Notes: generated by a model from the sequence alone, not told the origin. Shown: positions 1 to 11,028, counted from the first letter of the stretch. The stretch is DNA of 64,000 bases from Silene latifolia (GCF_048544455.1 NC_133526.1:3674001-3738000); one strand, 5' to 3'. Numbers and translations: made by a program.

Positions 1-279
1 ACAAGTCTAATAACAATGACCCAACGTACAAGCTTGTAGATAGCCCCGGATACACTTAATTGGACTATATTCATGAAAATTTCTTGTTCCACTCGGAGGA
101 TTGTACTTCTTACGTTTAAGCCAATATAATATTTTATTTGATGGATTGTCCTTAGGTATAAAGAGGACGGTTTTCACGGAGGATACGGGAATTTTCCGAT
201 ACTCATATAATAACACAAATTCCACTAAAGCAACTTATATAACTAAAGCTTGTATGCATCGATCTCTGTTTCAAGTTCC
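1..279. other. Window start, no gene recognised
   Basis: There are short open frames on both strands (7-225 minus, 101-307 plus). Neither has a recognisable domain, splice signals or a promoter. I see nothing else assignable before the LINE insertion that begins near 292. Confidence 0.3.
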
Positions 280-291
280 GATCAAAATATC

Positions 292-1042
292 TTTTTTTTT
301 TTTTTGACAATAGGCAAGAGTGATTTTACAGATTAATGGCTCTTTGTGCTAGCATATGAGCCATTTTATTACGCTTCCTAGGAATAAAACAGAAAGAGAT
401 ACAATGAAATAAACAACATAAATAAAGGATATCAGCAACAAGGAGTCTAGTGTTCAGACTTGGCTTGGCGAGGTCCAGAATTTGAGAAAGAAGTCGCAAA
501 ACAATGTAATAGATGACGACATGAAGAATTTTCTCCTTAGAAGCCCATTTAAGGGCCTCCAAAATAGCAAGAGACTTCCGCTGATCCGGAGAAAGAGAGG
601 GCAACCCTTGCTTATAAAAAGATTGAGAACTGCCATTCTGGTATTTAACGCACCATCCAAGTCCCGTTCTTTTATCATCCCTCCAAGCGGCATCTACAAA
701 GATACAAGTCTGGTCACATCTGTAGGCAGAACCGTAAAGCTTACACCTATTTCCAGATTGGATGAACTTTAGGGAGTTGCTCAAATCATCATTCCTAGCG
801 GGATAATCAAACGACCTAGAAGGAATAATCTTAGCATTCAAAATACGGGCCACAGCTTCTTCATAGATAAGAATAGCCCCTGTTAAGGATATCGAATTGT
901 CCCCCAACGCCGCATTAGTCCTTGTACTCCAAATAACCCAGATGCAACAAAGGAAGGAAATAATCAAATCATCCGGGTTACTTATCTTATGGATGAAAGA
1001 AATCCAACTGATTATCTTTGTTTCAATCATTTGCTTTCCTTT
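292..1042 (-). mobile_element. 5'-truncated LINE, 3' end with RNase H and poly(A)
   Basis: The minus strand carries an RNase H-type reading frame, a short 3' tail and then a poly(A) run, seen as the T run at about 292-305. This is the layout of an L1-type LINE truncated at its 5' end by incomplete reverse transcription. The flanking 12-mers GATCAAAATATC (280-291) and GATTAAAACATC (1043-1054) agree at 10 of 12 positions. They look like an old target-site duplication and set the limits given here. The boundary call is inference; the order RNase H then poly(A) is seen directly. Confidence 0.7.
326..1030 (-). CDS. LINE-derived RNase H domain protein, uninterrupted frame
   Basis: This is an open frame of 234 codons. 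The N-terminal third (residues about 20-70, with IWVIWSTRTNAAL) resembles the linker that follows the reverse transcriptase in plant LINE polyproteins. The rest matches the plant RNase H type 1 fold (RVT_3 group): an acidic strand FVDAAW near residue 112, a glutamate helix LAILEALKWA near 155, and the C-terminal IPRKRNKMAHMLAQRA. In active enzymes this domain degrades the RNA of RNA-DNA hybrids. Poly(A) directly downstream and the flanking repeats make it a LINE fragment rather than a host RNase H gene. The frame is uninterrupted, so the insertion may be fairly young or the frame may persist by chance. The ATG is simply the first one in the fragment. Confidence 0.6.
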   Translation of the reverse strand: MIETKIISWISFIHKISNPDDLIISFLCCIWVIWSTRTNAALGDNSISLTGAILIYEEAVARILNAKIIPSRSFDYPARNDDLSNSLKFIQSGNRCKLYGSAYRCDQTCIFVDAAWRDDKRTGLGWCVKYQNGSSQSFYKQGLPSLSPDQRKSLAILEALKWASKEKILHVVIYYIVLRLLSQILDLAKPSLNTRLLVADILYLCCLFHCISFCFIPRKRNKMAHMLAQRAINL

Positions 1043-1114
1043 GATTAAAACATCACGTCACTCACAATAACAATTAAAAAAAGGCAAACAAAGATTGGGA
1101 CAAAGACGGTAATA

Positions 1115-1325
1115 CTACCTCTGTCTCGATCATTTGTTGTCCTTTTCCATATTGGGGTGTCTCAGTCAATTTTTGTCCTTTTTATTTTAAGAATGAATTT
1201 GATGAGCAATAATTTGATCATTCACACTCAATTTAGTCCACTTGTCTTTTAGTAATTGACCCCCTCCTCTTTCCTTGATCTTTGTGCCAAAATTAAAAAA
1301 CAACAATTGACCAGAACAGAGAGAG
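1115..1325. mobile_element. Stowaway-type MITE
   Basis: The inverted ends CTACCTCTGTCTCGATC and, read from the other side, CTCTCTCTGTTCTGGTC are flanked by TA at 1113-1114 and 1326-1327. The length is 211 bp with no coding potential. TA duplication and a CTCCCTC-like end are the marks of Stowaway (Tc1/mariner) miniature elements. Confidence 0.75.
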
Positions 1326-1422
1326 TACGAGACTAATAAACCATCTCTTATTAAGTTCATGTCTTTTAGTAGTGGAGCGAGGGGCTAAGAGAAGGGGCGA
1401 GGCACCCACCCTTAGTGAAAGA

Positions 1423-1453
1423 TAAAAATAAAAATATAAAAATAAAAATAAAC
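1423..1453. repeat. AAAAAT microsatellite
   Basis: A short run of A4-5T units, on the plus strand. Confidence 0.6.
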
Positions 1454-1744
1454 ACACTTTTTTTTAGGGTAAAGTGCGAGATCATTATTGATCAAAGGCG
1501 GATACAAACAAAGCCACAATATCCACAGTCTCATCCGGGTTGCTATCCACCCATACTCAAGTCGAGTACTAAGGAGTATTATTTATTTGTCTCGTTGTAA
1601 ATCCTTAGCCCTGTTTATGGGTTTTATGTAAGAGTTGTCGTTAAGTAGGACAATTAAACAAGCACAAATTTTCATTTTTTTTTTTTTTTTTTTTTGGTCA
1701 TCGAAGCCTTGTAAAAAGTCGCATTATAATATAGGGAAAGGGGA

Positions 1745-2110
1745 TTGAACCCAGGCCTATCATGAGAAGATGTTTGTCGCAAATTTGCGACGGGTTAAGT
1801 AGTATTCATGTGGACATATAAGACAAAAATAAATTGTTTAGAGAGTAGCAATCTGTTTTATCTTATTTACCCACATAGATAGTAATTCACCCGTCGCAAG
1901 CTTGTAATGGATATGCCTATTATAACACAAATTCTTATTATAAACGGGAGATATCCGTCTATAGTTATAGACGGTCTAAATATCCACCCACCCACTTTAA
2001 AGATAAGACAATGAAATGTTGCGTATTTGAGACCAAAAATGTTACTATTTTAAGTATATTTAATCCATTTTTTACTTTAGACGGATATATATTTTAAGCA
2101 TAATAATTAA
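1745..2110. repeat. Degenerate Mutator-type MITE remnants
   Basis: Several inward-facing motifs of the MITE family described at 41292-41478 recur here, including TTTGCGACGGGTT, CACAAATTCTTATTATAAACGGG and TAGACGGAT. I could not fix ends or target duplications, so this is probably two or more decayed or overlapping copies. Confidence 0.4.
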
Positions 2111-2177
2111 TAACACTAATTAATTACAAGGGAAACTTGGTGTAAATCACAAATGGTCCTGCCAGATAGTTTTACGC

Positions 2178-2362
2178 TAAATAGATCCTCTCCATTTCCT
2201 CTCTTAAATTCATTTAATAATATTTTTCTCACCAAACCTCATTATCCCTTTATTTTTATCTATAAATTTTGAGCCGTTCGATGATGTTAGAATACGATCT
2301 GGACCATCGAGAGAAAATGACCTCTCCATTTCTTTTTAGGAAATGGACAGAAACTCTCTCGC
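2178..2362 (+). mobile_element. MITE, CTCTCCATTTCCT family, copy 1
   Basis: The segment starts with TCCTCTCCATTTCCTCT and ends with its inverted counterpart around TTTAGGAAATGGACAG. It shares its interior (GAGCCGTTCGATGATGTTA, then GATCTGGACCATCGAGAG) with 13168-13366 on the other strand and with 41023-41220. No coding potential. The ends are approximate. Confidence 0.55.
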
Positions 2363-2569
2363 TTTACGCGCATATGAACATCCGAACACAGTTGAGATTC
2401 TTGAGAATATTTATGGCATGCACAAACGTCGGTGACATGCAACGTAACACCAAAAAAGCAACGTCGGTGGTAAATGACTAAATGGTAATAAGGCCAACGT
2501 CGGCATGGAATTTTAACTTACGCGTTTATAAGTAAGAAAACGGTCCTCCGTGCGTTGTAATAATAATCG

Positions 2570-2658
2570 TTCTTTCCGTCTCAATTAATAGTTTACGTTT
2601 GATTTATTTCCCCCCATAAAATAAAACAAAAGTAAATTAGTCACTGAAATAAAGGGAG
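2570..2658. mobile_element. Short Stowaway-like element
   Basis: The right end AAAGGGAG followed by TA mirrors the left CTTTCCGTCTCAATTAATAG imperfectly. It is about 90 bp with degenerate ends. Confidence 0.4.
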
Positions 2659-2736
2659 TACATAGAAAAATGAGATAACGATTGTCGATTAACCATGCTC
2701 CTATAAGACTCCGTATAAGGATTCACTAAAAATATA

Positions 2737-2946
2737 TTTTCTTCGTCCCAGTTATTTATTTATTTTATTTTTTGAGTGTCTCGGTCAGTTGTTTACCTTT
2801 TTATATTAGGAATGCTTTTGATGAATAATTTTATCCCCTACCATCCATTTGGATCACTTACAATCAAATAATTGGTCATCTGATCTCCTCTTTACTTACT
2901 TTCAGCGCTGCTAAAATCAGGTAAATAAATGACCTAATAAATAGAG
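2737..2946. mobile_element. Decayed Stowaway-like element
   Basis: The left TTTTCTTCGTCCCAGTTATT and the right AAATAAATGACCTAATAAAT are imperfect inverted counterparts. The interior (GAGTGTCTCGGTCAGTTG) resembles the element at 1115-1325. Confidence 0.45.
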
Positions 2947-3123
2947 TAAATCTTATATATACAAGGTCATTAAAAGGTAATATAAAAGTTAAATTTCAAT
3001 TTTTTGTTTAAAACTTGTAAATTCGTATTAATCTTAAAATAGGTCAAGTATAATACTCCGATCCGTAGATAAAACAAAAACATGATATACTGAGATCACT
3101 ATTTAGCACTCCCTAAAACTCAC

Positions 3124-3281
3124 CAATAAGTCTTCCTTGTGACGGCTCAAGTATTACCTGTAAGATAACAATTAAATTGTATAAAGAATCACAAATAATT
3201 TATCTTATTAAGTTATGTGATTTTACTTGACCCATCACAAGCTCAGAATTTAATATCAACCATTACAAATGAGAATTTGTG
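3124..3281. mobile_element. Mutator-type MITE, short diverged copy
   Basis: It begins CAATAAGTCTTCCTTGTGACGG and ends ACAAATGAGAATTTGTG, the same ends as the copies at 36503-36689 and 41292-41478. The flanks AAAACTCAC and AAACTCCAT are only partly alike, so the target duplication has decayed or the edge is off by a base. Confidence 0.55.
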
Positions 3282-3494
3282 AAACTCCATACAATTTTTT
3301 CCTCGATCCCTATTTAGCATTCTAATCAGTGATCACTATCACACTTTGTAGTAATCCATCTCGAACGAACATGGGCTGTTATAAATTGCATGAGACTCTC
3401 ATGTGATTCCGTTATAGATAGGCCCCGGCCATTAGACATGTCCACCTCCAACCTTATTTCCTTGGAAAAATATTTTACGATTAGACCTGATAAA

Positions 3495-3850
3495 TGAGTT
3501 ATTTGGATTGGATTTAGGTTGGATAATTTTATATCTGGTCATTGTTGGATTTAGGTTGGATAATTTTATATCCTGGTCATTTTTGGATTAATAATTTATC
3601 GCGTCACTTTTGAGTTGGGTCACTTCGAATTACCTTGGATGAGAGATTGGAGCCAACCGCTCTCTTGTGATGCAACGATAGGATGACGTTGCCATTAGGT
3701 CGTTTTTTGTCGGGTCATTTTCGGATCATGATTTTGCTATAATTAAGTCATTTCGGTCAATCGGACCATTTTGGGTCATTAAGTCGGGTCACTTTTATGT
3801 CGGGGGTCGGGTCGAGTTTTGGCAGGAATACTTGTAATCAATCTATGGTG
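3495..3850. repeat. Degenerate GGGTCA/TTGGAT repeats
   Basis: A segment of about 46 bp (TTGGATTTAGGTTGGATAAT and following) is directly duplicated at 3502-3580. It is followed by loosely repeated GGGTCACTTTT and CGGGTCGGGTCGAG units up to the LTR element. The second part is the reverse-strand version of the ACCCGA repeat at 29640-30050. Confidence 0.5.
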
Positions 3851-4066
3851 CTCACGGATCATACCCGTTTAGAAGTATCTAATACGGGTGTGTATCGAGT
3901 GTCGACTTGACCATTTTTATGAAAAATATGCATGTTTTAGTGGAAATGAGGTGTTAATGTAATACTACGATTTTATTAAGCTAAGTACTCGATCGAGCAG
4001 AGAGCTCCTACGAGTAGTAGTGCTAAGTGCATGTTATGTTTGGCTTACTGCGAGGAATACTCGACC

Positions 4067-4134
4067 GAGTATGATGAATACTCGACCGAGTAGAGGATAC
4101 TCGGCCGAGTATGCTCTATACTCGACCGAGTATC
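4067..4134. repeat. Palindrome array in 5' LTR
   Basis: Four copies of TACTCGACCGAGTA or the perfectly self-complementary TACTCGGCCGAGTA, spaced by 5-8 bp of AT-rich sequence. The same motif recurs at 6033-6312 and 9758-9885. Confidence 0.85.
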
Positions 4135-4838
4135 CGGTTCGTCGAGTGTTATTTCAGCGGTTTGATGCGGGAGTAGTTAGGGGTTATTTATTCGATAAAC
4201 AGTTTCTAAAACATCATTTTACAAAATCTAATCAAACGTACGACGCTCTAATCACTCCCAATCTCTCCTTTGTGTATGTATGGACAATCTTAGCAATCGC
4301 ATTCAAACATTCATCCTTTCGTTGGTAAGTCTTTATTCCCATGATTGTTGGTGTTTAATTCTAGGGTTTGCCTTTAATCATGAATTGGGGAAATGGGGTT
4401 TTGCGATTAGTGATTGGAACTATGTGATTGTTGTTGTAGGTGACGATGTTGTATTTGTTATGCATTTGTATGGTTGATTGCGGCGTAAGCGGATTGCGAA
4501 AAGGTAGGGTTTCCTACTCGGTTCTCGTTTCTTTGTAAGACATGTTTGTTGTGATTATTGTTATCTCGTTGATCATCGAGTATGGAGATTGTTGTGACGA
4601 TGTTGGTGTGAGGGGATTGAGATGGCCGTGATGTCATGTGATTGTGATTGTGGTGGAGTCACTTGCGGGGTGGCTTCACACTTAGTTCGCCTCCGTGGAA
4701 CCCGCCACGGGAGGGGATGTGCACATTAAGGGACGGGGATTGTTAGTCGCTCGTTGATGAGCCGGACTAGGTGGGGATGGGTCATGTCACCCATCGCTGC
4801 GGCGAGGATTACCTGTTGCGATGGGTAATCGGCGGGGG

Positions 4839-4858
4839 CTACACACTTCGGTGTGTAG
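4839..4858 (+). other. UUCG-type tetraloop hairpin in LTR
   Basis: CTACACACTTCGGTGTGTAG folds as a perfect 8-bp stem closed by a TTCG loop. The same 20-mer is present in the 3' LTR at 10592-10611. Confidence 0.7.
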
Positions 4859-5277
4859 TCGGTTCTTCGTGTGAGACCGATGGTCACCGGTTGTCTTGTT
4901 GTTGTCTTATATTGATTGAGTAGAACCGACCCCGTGTTGTTGTTTTGTAAAACTGCGGTGATCCATTCGGGGATGGTGAGCGATTGATCAGACAGTAATG
5001 CGGATGTTTAGCTATGGGACAGTCATGGGGAGTCATCACGTCAAGTCTAGCTTCCGTTGTTATGAGTTTAGATGTCTTGGATTTCATTTGTATTGAGACA
5101 TTGTACGTTTATTTTGAGTTGGTCTGAGATAATGTAATCTTTAACTTTTATACTTTAATAAATGTTGTTTGGAATTTGTAACTTTGATATACTAACCTCG
5201 GAAACCGAGATGGTAATGACCTTTCATGCTAGGGTAGTCCTTGGCAAGGTACCTTGGTATGAGGGGGTGTTACAAAG

Positions 5278-5289
5278 TGGTATCAGAGC
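5278..5289 (+). other. Primer binding site
   Basis: TGGTATCAGAGC, the complement of the 3' end of plant initiator Met tRNA, lies three bases after the 5' LTR. It would prime minus-strand DNA synthesis. Confidence 0.9.
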
Positions 5290-8200
5290 CGACGATTCCG
5301 GCACCTAAAACTAATGAACTCAATGAACTTAGAGAGTCAAAATAAAATGAACCCGGGGAGAGTCGTTTGGAGCTACCGCAAAGACTTGGGAGACGTCCCG
5401 AAGTCGCACTATGGCCCTCACAATCTCAAGCCGGTCACCAGGGGGAATTTGTTGTGAGTCTTTTCGATGCGTGTGTGTGGCATGTGGAACTTGAATGGTT
5501 GAATCATGTGAAAGGAAGTGAGATGTGTGGAAACATGTGTAAGACGTGGTGAAACTTGTTGAAACGGATTTGGTATGAAATATGTTGGCATGTTAAATGT
5601 TTATTATGTGGCTTTCAAAAGGGTAGTGATACATGCGTATATAATCATGATGATGTTAATGTTGGTTGTTGGTAGTAGCATGTGATTAAGGTCTTCCGTC
5701 TATGCATATGAATATTGTGTTTAATTTTGATGTGGGTATGGTAAACGTTCACATATGTACTGGTTTTTAGAAGTATTGGGTCGTTATTATTTGTTTTATG
5801 CATGTTTAAGTTGTTTTGTTAAGGAATTTTGAGTTGTATACAAACCGATGTTTGGAAGGGTTGTTTTAAAACTTTCATAAGTCGAGTTCTAGAAATGATA
5901 TTGCTGTGATTCCAAGTTGAGGTGATAGCTTGTCCACTTACGATTCTAACGATAGGTCACACGCCCAGATTGACCAAGTAACGAGTGAGATATGACTGTT
6001 TTACGAAAACTGGACGGTGCTGAGAACTGCGCCGATACTCGACCGAGTAGTCCCTACTCGGCCGAGTATCTTTTATACTCGACCGAGTGTTCCATATTCG
6101 GCCGAGTAATCTCTCTGTGATAATACTGTTTAGCGTCTGGAGTCGTGAACTCGGCCGAGTAGTCTCATACTCGACCGAGTAAGGTCTACTCGGCCGAGTA
6201 TTCCCAATACTCGACCGAGTAATCCTTCTGCGACAATTGAGTTTGCTTCTGGAGTCGAAACTCGACCGAGTAATATAGTTACTCGACCGAGTACCTTGTA
6301 CTCGACCGAGTACCTCATTGGGCGGCCACTTTGAGTCGGTGGCTATGTTCTTACTTTTGTTTTGAGCCGGTGGCTATGTTTTTACAGTGTTTTGAGTCGT
6401 AGGGTATATACACATGTATGTTTTGAGTCTTAATGCATTCTTTTATATGTGAGACGGTCTTGATACGTAAGTTACCGGAAGTTATGACATGGAGAATGAT
6501 GGCTTATGAGGGACACGTGTTGGGTAAGGAAGACATGTGTTAATGTGGTTGTGAAGGATAGTGGAAAAAGAAAAGGGAAGAATGATGAGCTAATCGAGGT
6601 AAAGAGCATGTTTTGTGAGATAGGATGAGTGATATAGTTGTGTGTTGAGTAGTATAAAAGTAAGTGTATATGGGCAAGGGTGATGTAAGTGTAAAGAAGC
6701 AGGAGAATGAAAGATTGAGATAAGGGATACGAATAGTGGCATATTTGGATGTGTAAGGATTTATTGAGGAAAACAGCTATGATAGAGTTGCTTAAGGATG
6801 TATGTAATGGAAGGTTATTGTAAGAAGATAGGAAAGAGAGGTATATAGTGAACTTAAAGGAAGTTATGTCGCGATGTGGATTTGTAGATAGTGGCTAAGT
6901 TTGGGAAGTTGGAATATCAAGAGGTGAGCCTAGTGTGTAATTCTTTGGACAAACGGTATGAAGTGAATTTTGGTTTCTAGGGATGCGAAAGGGAGATAAG
7001 ACTAATTGAAGAGTAACCGTTAGTGTGGGACTTGTTGGTGACAAGGGTGTGTGAGAAGTAAGATGAGAGATGATAAATGATAAGAAGAATGATAAGATAT
7101 TGATATGAATTAATGGAATTAGAATTGTGGAGCTATGGGAAAATAAACAGATTACTAAAGAGTTAGGTAGAGAGAGGAAGGCGATGAATTATTAATTGGT
7201 ATTATTGAGTAAAAAGGGGGAATAAGGATGGAAGTAAGTTGAGAGAATGTTGACCGGAGTTAAGGAGCATGAAGGTAGGAAATTATGGAAATGTACGATA
7301 GCCTCACTAGAGGGTGTGAGTTAATGGTTATATAGGAGAACAGGACGACATGTTAGCCGTGAGTTTTGAGGTATTAAGGGAATAAGAAGCTTGTAAAGTG
7401 TTTGTACGATCTGAGAATTTGGTGGAGAGTTAGGTAAAGATATGATTAAAAATAGAATTGGGAATAATGTTGAGGTAGATCTTGTTGATGGATTGGATGT
7501 TCGTTATTTGGGATGATAACCAAAGAGAGAAAACGGATTGTGATATTAAGAAGTGATAGTCAGAGAGTAGTCACATGAAGGATGTTGGTGCCATAGTATT
7601 GTCACTAGTGGTTGAGGATGATGTTACTTTAGGGAAGCTAGTTGATCTAATGAGGTTGATTTTGTAGAGACCAGATAAATATGTATGGTTGTGAGAGAGT
7701 ATAAGATGTGGTTATATGAGGCGGTTGTTAGTAGTTGAGTATTAATGGTATGGTTACATTTGGCAGGGGGTGATGGTTATGCGGATGGGAGAATATGTTA
7801 TGAGGGGTGTACGATTTAAGCTCGGGTGAGAGGTAACTTTTAACAGGTGGTAACTTACGTGATCAGGATTGACTAGTTGGATGTGATTACGGGTCTATGA
7901 TATGTGTAAATGTTTGTGTGAGGTTCTGACCTCACAAGAAGTGGTATGGTGTGATAATTATAAAGTTGTTATATGAATGTTTTGTAATTTATGTTGGGTA
8001 CGGTATACTAATGGAATGAGGTTCAAAAGGTAATAATTTGATTGATCTGGCATGGATAGTTAAATTGTATGTGTATTGATGATACATGTTTATTCCGTGA
8101 AATGGTAAGGATGATGTTCATGAGATTCTTGTCAGTTTATTCCGTATAATATGTTGTGTTATAATCTAGTAAAACGGTTTTGAATGAGTTTTCTTGCTCG

Positions 8201-9698
8201 AAATGTCATACTGAGTAAGTGTTTATGGGAATTATATGTGGTTGTGATGTTTATCGATGTGGTTGTTGTGCCTCGGGTGGTGATCTGGGCATGGTACTTC
8301 GTATTGTGATGCGGGCATTTTCGCGGCTGATCTGTCGGTTGTTGGTTGCGGTGTTGCGATGCCGTCACCAGGTTGTGGTTGAGTATACGGGTGGTTACGA
8401 TTTGAGTTTAAAGTCTGAGACGATTATGCACGATTGTTGTTTTGTTCTTTGTTGTTCCTTGTGAATTTTGGTTGAACATAAAGACTGTTGTTTTGTTTGT
8501 TGATGTTTCTTACCAGTTTCAGTTTGGGAATGAGGGTAGAGTATGATATGAAAGAGAGTTGTATATGTTTTCGTTGTTGTCATGGTATAGTGATATTCAT
8601 TGATGGGACACTTTGTTGTGAGAAGTTATTCTGATAATGTTGATCTTGTTTTAAGATGAGGCATCGGTAGTCATAGTCATGGCAAGTGATTCGTGGAATA
8701 TGTGTTGTAATGATCCGAAAGCGGCGGGTGGTTCATAACCTTTTGTTGAGATAGTGAGTGTAGGATATTGGGAATTGATGTCATGTTAAGTTATGTATGA
8801 GTTTTGCGGTAATGCAAGAAAAGAACTTGAGGATCTAGTGTGAGTGTACGTAACAAGTGTGGAGTGCGAGTTATGCTTTTGGTGATATGAGTTTTATATA
8901 GTTTATATAGAGAGGTGTGTCATGTTGCGGTAATGTGGAAGATTTGAAGTTTTGGGTTAAATTAAAGATTTTGAGGTATAGGTTAGGGAGTGTGACGAGT
9001 GAATTGAAGGATGAGAGTTGTTTAAGTAAGAGAGCCTAAGATATATGCATGGCGACTGCTCGATTATAAGTGGTCATTTTTGACATGCGGTGGTGATGGG
9101 GATAATGAGAAAATATAGCTAGGATTTAGTATTAATGAGTTACGAGGACGTAACATTTATCTTAAGAGGAGTAGGATGCGATAAAAGAGATTTTGATGGT
9201 TGTGCATATGGTAGTATAATTGGAAGTAGAGTGTTGGTGTAGCATAAAAGACGGATATTTGTTTTGATTTTATTAAAGGTCATGATCGTGCTTGTAGTAG
9301 TTCGATGTTTAGGAATGAGAGAATATTTCAATAGTGTTGACAGTTGAATGATGATGATTATGAGTCCGATAGTTTTGACAATTGGAAGATGATGTTTATG
9401 TGTTTGAGTAAACTTCGAGGGCGAAGTTCGTTTTAAGGATGGTAGAATGTAACATTCCGTTTTGACGGTTGATCTTCTTTTGTGGATTGAGTGTTATTGA
9501 GTGTTATGGAAGTGAGACAAGGTTGGCAACATTATATTGTGGTTATTTGGTAATGTTATGGAGTCAGTATTGGGAGCCTATGCTATAGTTGAGACGATAT
9601 CCTGAGCCATGTTGTGGAAGGAAGAGTGGTTTGTGGAGTTAGTGTTAAATGTCCACGTTTTATAGGTTGGGTTGGAACTTCGGGGACGAAGTTCTTTT
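5290..9698 (+). other. Interior of the LTR element, no proteins recognised
   Basis: About 4.4 kb that is strikingly T/G-rich on this strand, with only short open frames and no retroviral-type domains. It contains a dense palindrome array at 6033-6312 and, at about 9411-9465, a second polypurine/LTR-start-like segment resembling the true junction at 9680-9725. Confidence 0.7.
6033..6312. repeat. Internal array of about eleven ACTCG(A/G)CCGAGT palindromes
   Basis: Eleven units of TACTCG(A/G)CCGAGTA, or one-base variants, lie in three groups (4, 4 and 3) separated by sequence such as CTCTCTGTGATAATACTG and TCTGCGACAATTGAG. GCC and ACC centres are mixed. The units are the same as in the LTRs. 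Confidence 0.85.
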
Positions 9699-9711
9699 AA
9701 GGGGGGAAGAT
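9699..9711 (+). other. Polypurine tract
   Basis: AAGGGGGGAAGA directly before the 3' LTR, the expected plus-strand primer of an LTR element. Confidence 0.8.
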
Positions 9712-11023
9712 TGTAATACTACGGATTTTATTAAGCTAAGTACTCCACCGAGTAGAGCCTACTCGGCCGAGTAGTGCTAAGTGCATGTTATGTTTGGCTG
9801 TAGAGGAATACTCGGCCGAGTATGATGAATACTCGGCCGAGTAGAGGATACTCGGCCGAGTATGCTCTATACTCGACCGAGTATCCGGTTCGTCGAGTGT
9901 TATTTCAGCGGTTTGATGCGGGAGTAGTTAGGGGTTATTTATTCGATAAACAGTTTCTAAAACATCATTTTACAAAATCTAATCAAACGTACGACGCTCT
10001 AATCACTCCCAATCTCTCCTTTGTGTATGTATGGACAATCTTAGCAATCGCATTCAAACATTCATCCTTTCGTTGGTAAGTCTTTATTCCCATGATTGTT
10101 GGTGTTTAATTCTAGGGTTTGCCTTTAATCATGAATTGGGGGAAATGGGGTTTTGCAGTTAGTGATTGGAACTATGTGATTGTTGTTGTAGGTGACGATG
10201 TGGTATTTGTTATGCATTTGTATGGTTGATTGCGGCGTAAGCGGTTGCGAAAAGGTAGGGTTTCCTACTCGGTTCTTGTTCTTTGTAAGACATGTTTGTT
10301 GTGATTATTGTTATCTGTTGATCATCGGAGTATGGAGATTGTTGTGACGATGTTGGTGTGAGTGGATTGAGATGGTTTTTGTGATGTCATGTGATTGTGA
10401 TTGTGGTGGAGTCACTTGCGGAGTGGCTTCACACCCTAGTTCGCCCTCCGTGGAACCCGCCACGGGAGGGGATGTGCACATTAAGGGACGGGGATTGTTA
10501 GTCGCTCGTTGATGAGCCGGACTAGGTGGGGATGGGCGGTCACCCATCAAGGCGGCGAGATTACCCGTTGCGATGGGTAATCTGGCGAGGGCTACACACT
10601 TCGGTGTGTAGTCGATTCTTGTGTGAGACCGATGGTCACCGGTTGTCTTGTTGTTGTCTTATATTGATTGAGTAGAACTGACCCCGTGTTGTTGTTTTGT
10701 AAAACCTGCGGTGATCCATTCGAGGATGGTGAGCGGATTGTGACAGTAATGAGATGTTTAGCTATGGGGCAGTCATGGGAGTCATCACGTCAAGTCTAGC
10801 TTCAGTTGTTATGAGTTTAGATGTCTTGGATTTCATTTGTATTGAGACATTGTACGTTTATTTTGAGTTGGTCCGAGATAATGTAATCTTTAACTTTTAT
10901 ACTTTAATAAATGTTGTTTGGAATTTGTAACTTTGATATACTAACCCTGGGAAACCGAGATGGTAATGACCTTTCATGCTAGGGTAGTCCTTGGAAGGTA
11001 CCTTGGTATGAGGGGGTGTTACA
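9712..11023 (+). repeat. 3' LTR
   Basis: 1312 bp, TGTAATACTAC to GTTACA, followed by the target duplication GTTAA. It holds one palindrome near 9758-9774, four more at 9808-9884, and the same hairpin region as the 5' LTR. Confidence 0.9.
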
Positions 11024-11028
11024 GTTAA

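Larger units (their letters stand above)
3958..5274 (+). repeat. 5' LTR
   Basis: 1317 bp, beginning TGTAATACTAC and ending GGGGGTGTTACA. It is nearly the same as 9712-11023. It holds four palindromic ACTCG(A/G)CCGAGT units at about 4067-4134 and a run of strong hairpins at about 4690-4900. No TATA box stands out. Confidence 0.9.
3958..11023 (+). mobile_element. LTR retrotransposon, probably Ty3/gypsy-derived, non-coding
   Basis: This is a full-length LTR element of 7066 bp. It has a 5' LTR, a primer binding site matching initiator Met tRNA, 4.4 kb of interior, a polypurine tract and a 3' LTR. A 5-bp target duplication GTTAA lies at 3953-3957 and 11024-11028. The interior holds no recognisable gag, protease, reverse transcriptase or integrase, so it reads as a large non-autonomous derivative. 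The 3' tail (CGGGGACGAAGTTC, then TTTTAAGGGGGGAAGA) is of the kind seen next to the 3' LTR of plant Ty3/gypsy elements; that is the basis for the family, by memory. The two LTRs are closely alike, with scattered differences, implying a moderately recent insertion. I have not computed a divergence. Confidence 0.88.

Noticed and set aside
4748-4800. Hammerhead-ribozyme-like GTTGATGAG in the LTR, as in retrozymes
   Set aside because: The conserved CTGATGAG is not exact, and no GAAAC partner or cleavage-site GTC was found in the right arrangement.
6130-6318. Minus-strand frame with repeated LLGRV as a repeat protein
   Set aside because: It is the translation of the TACTCG(A/G)CCGAGTA array and has no start context or other coding signal.
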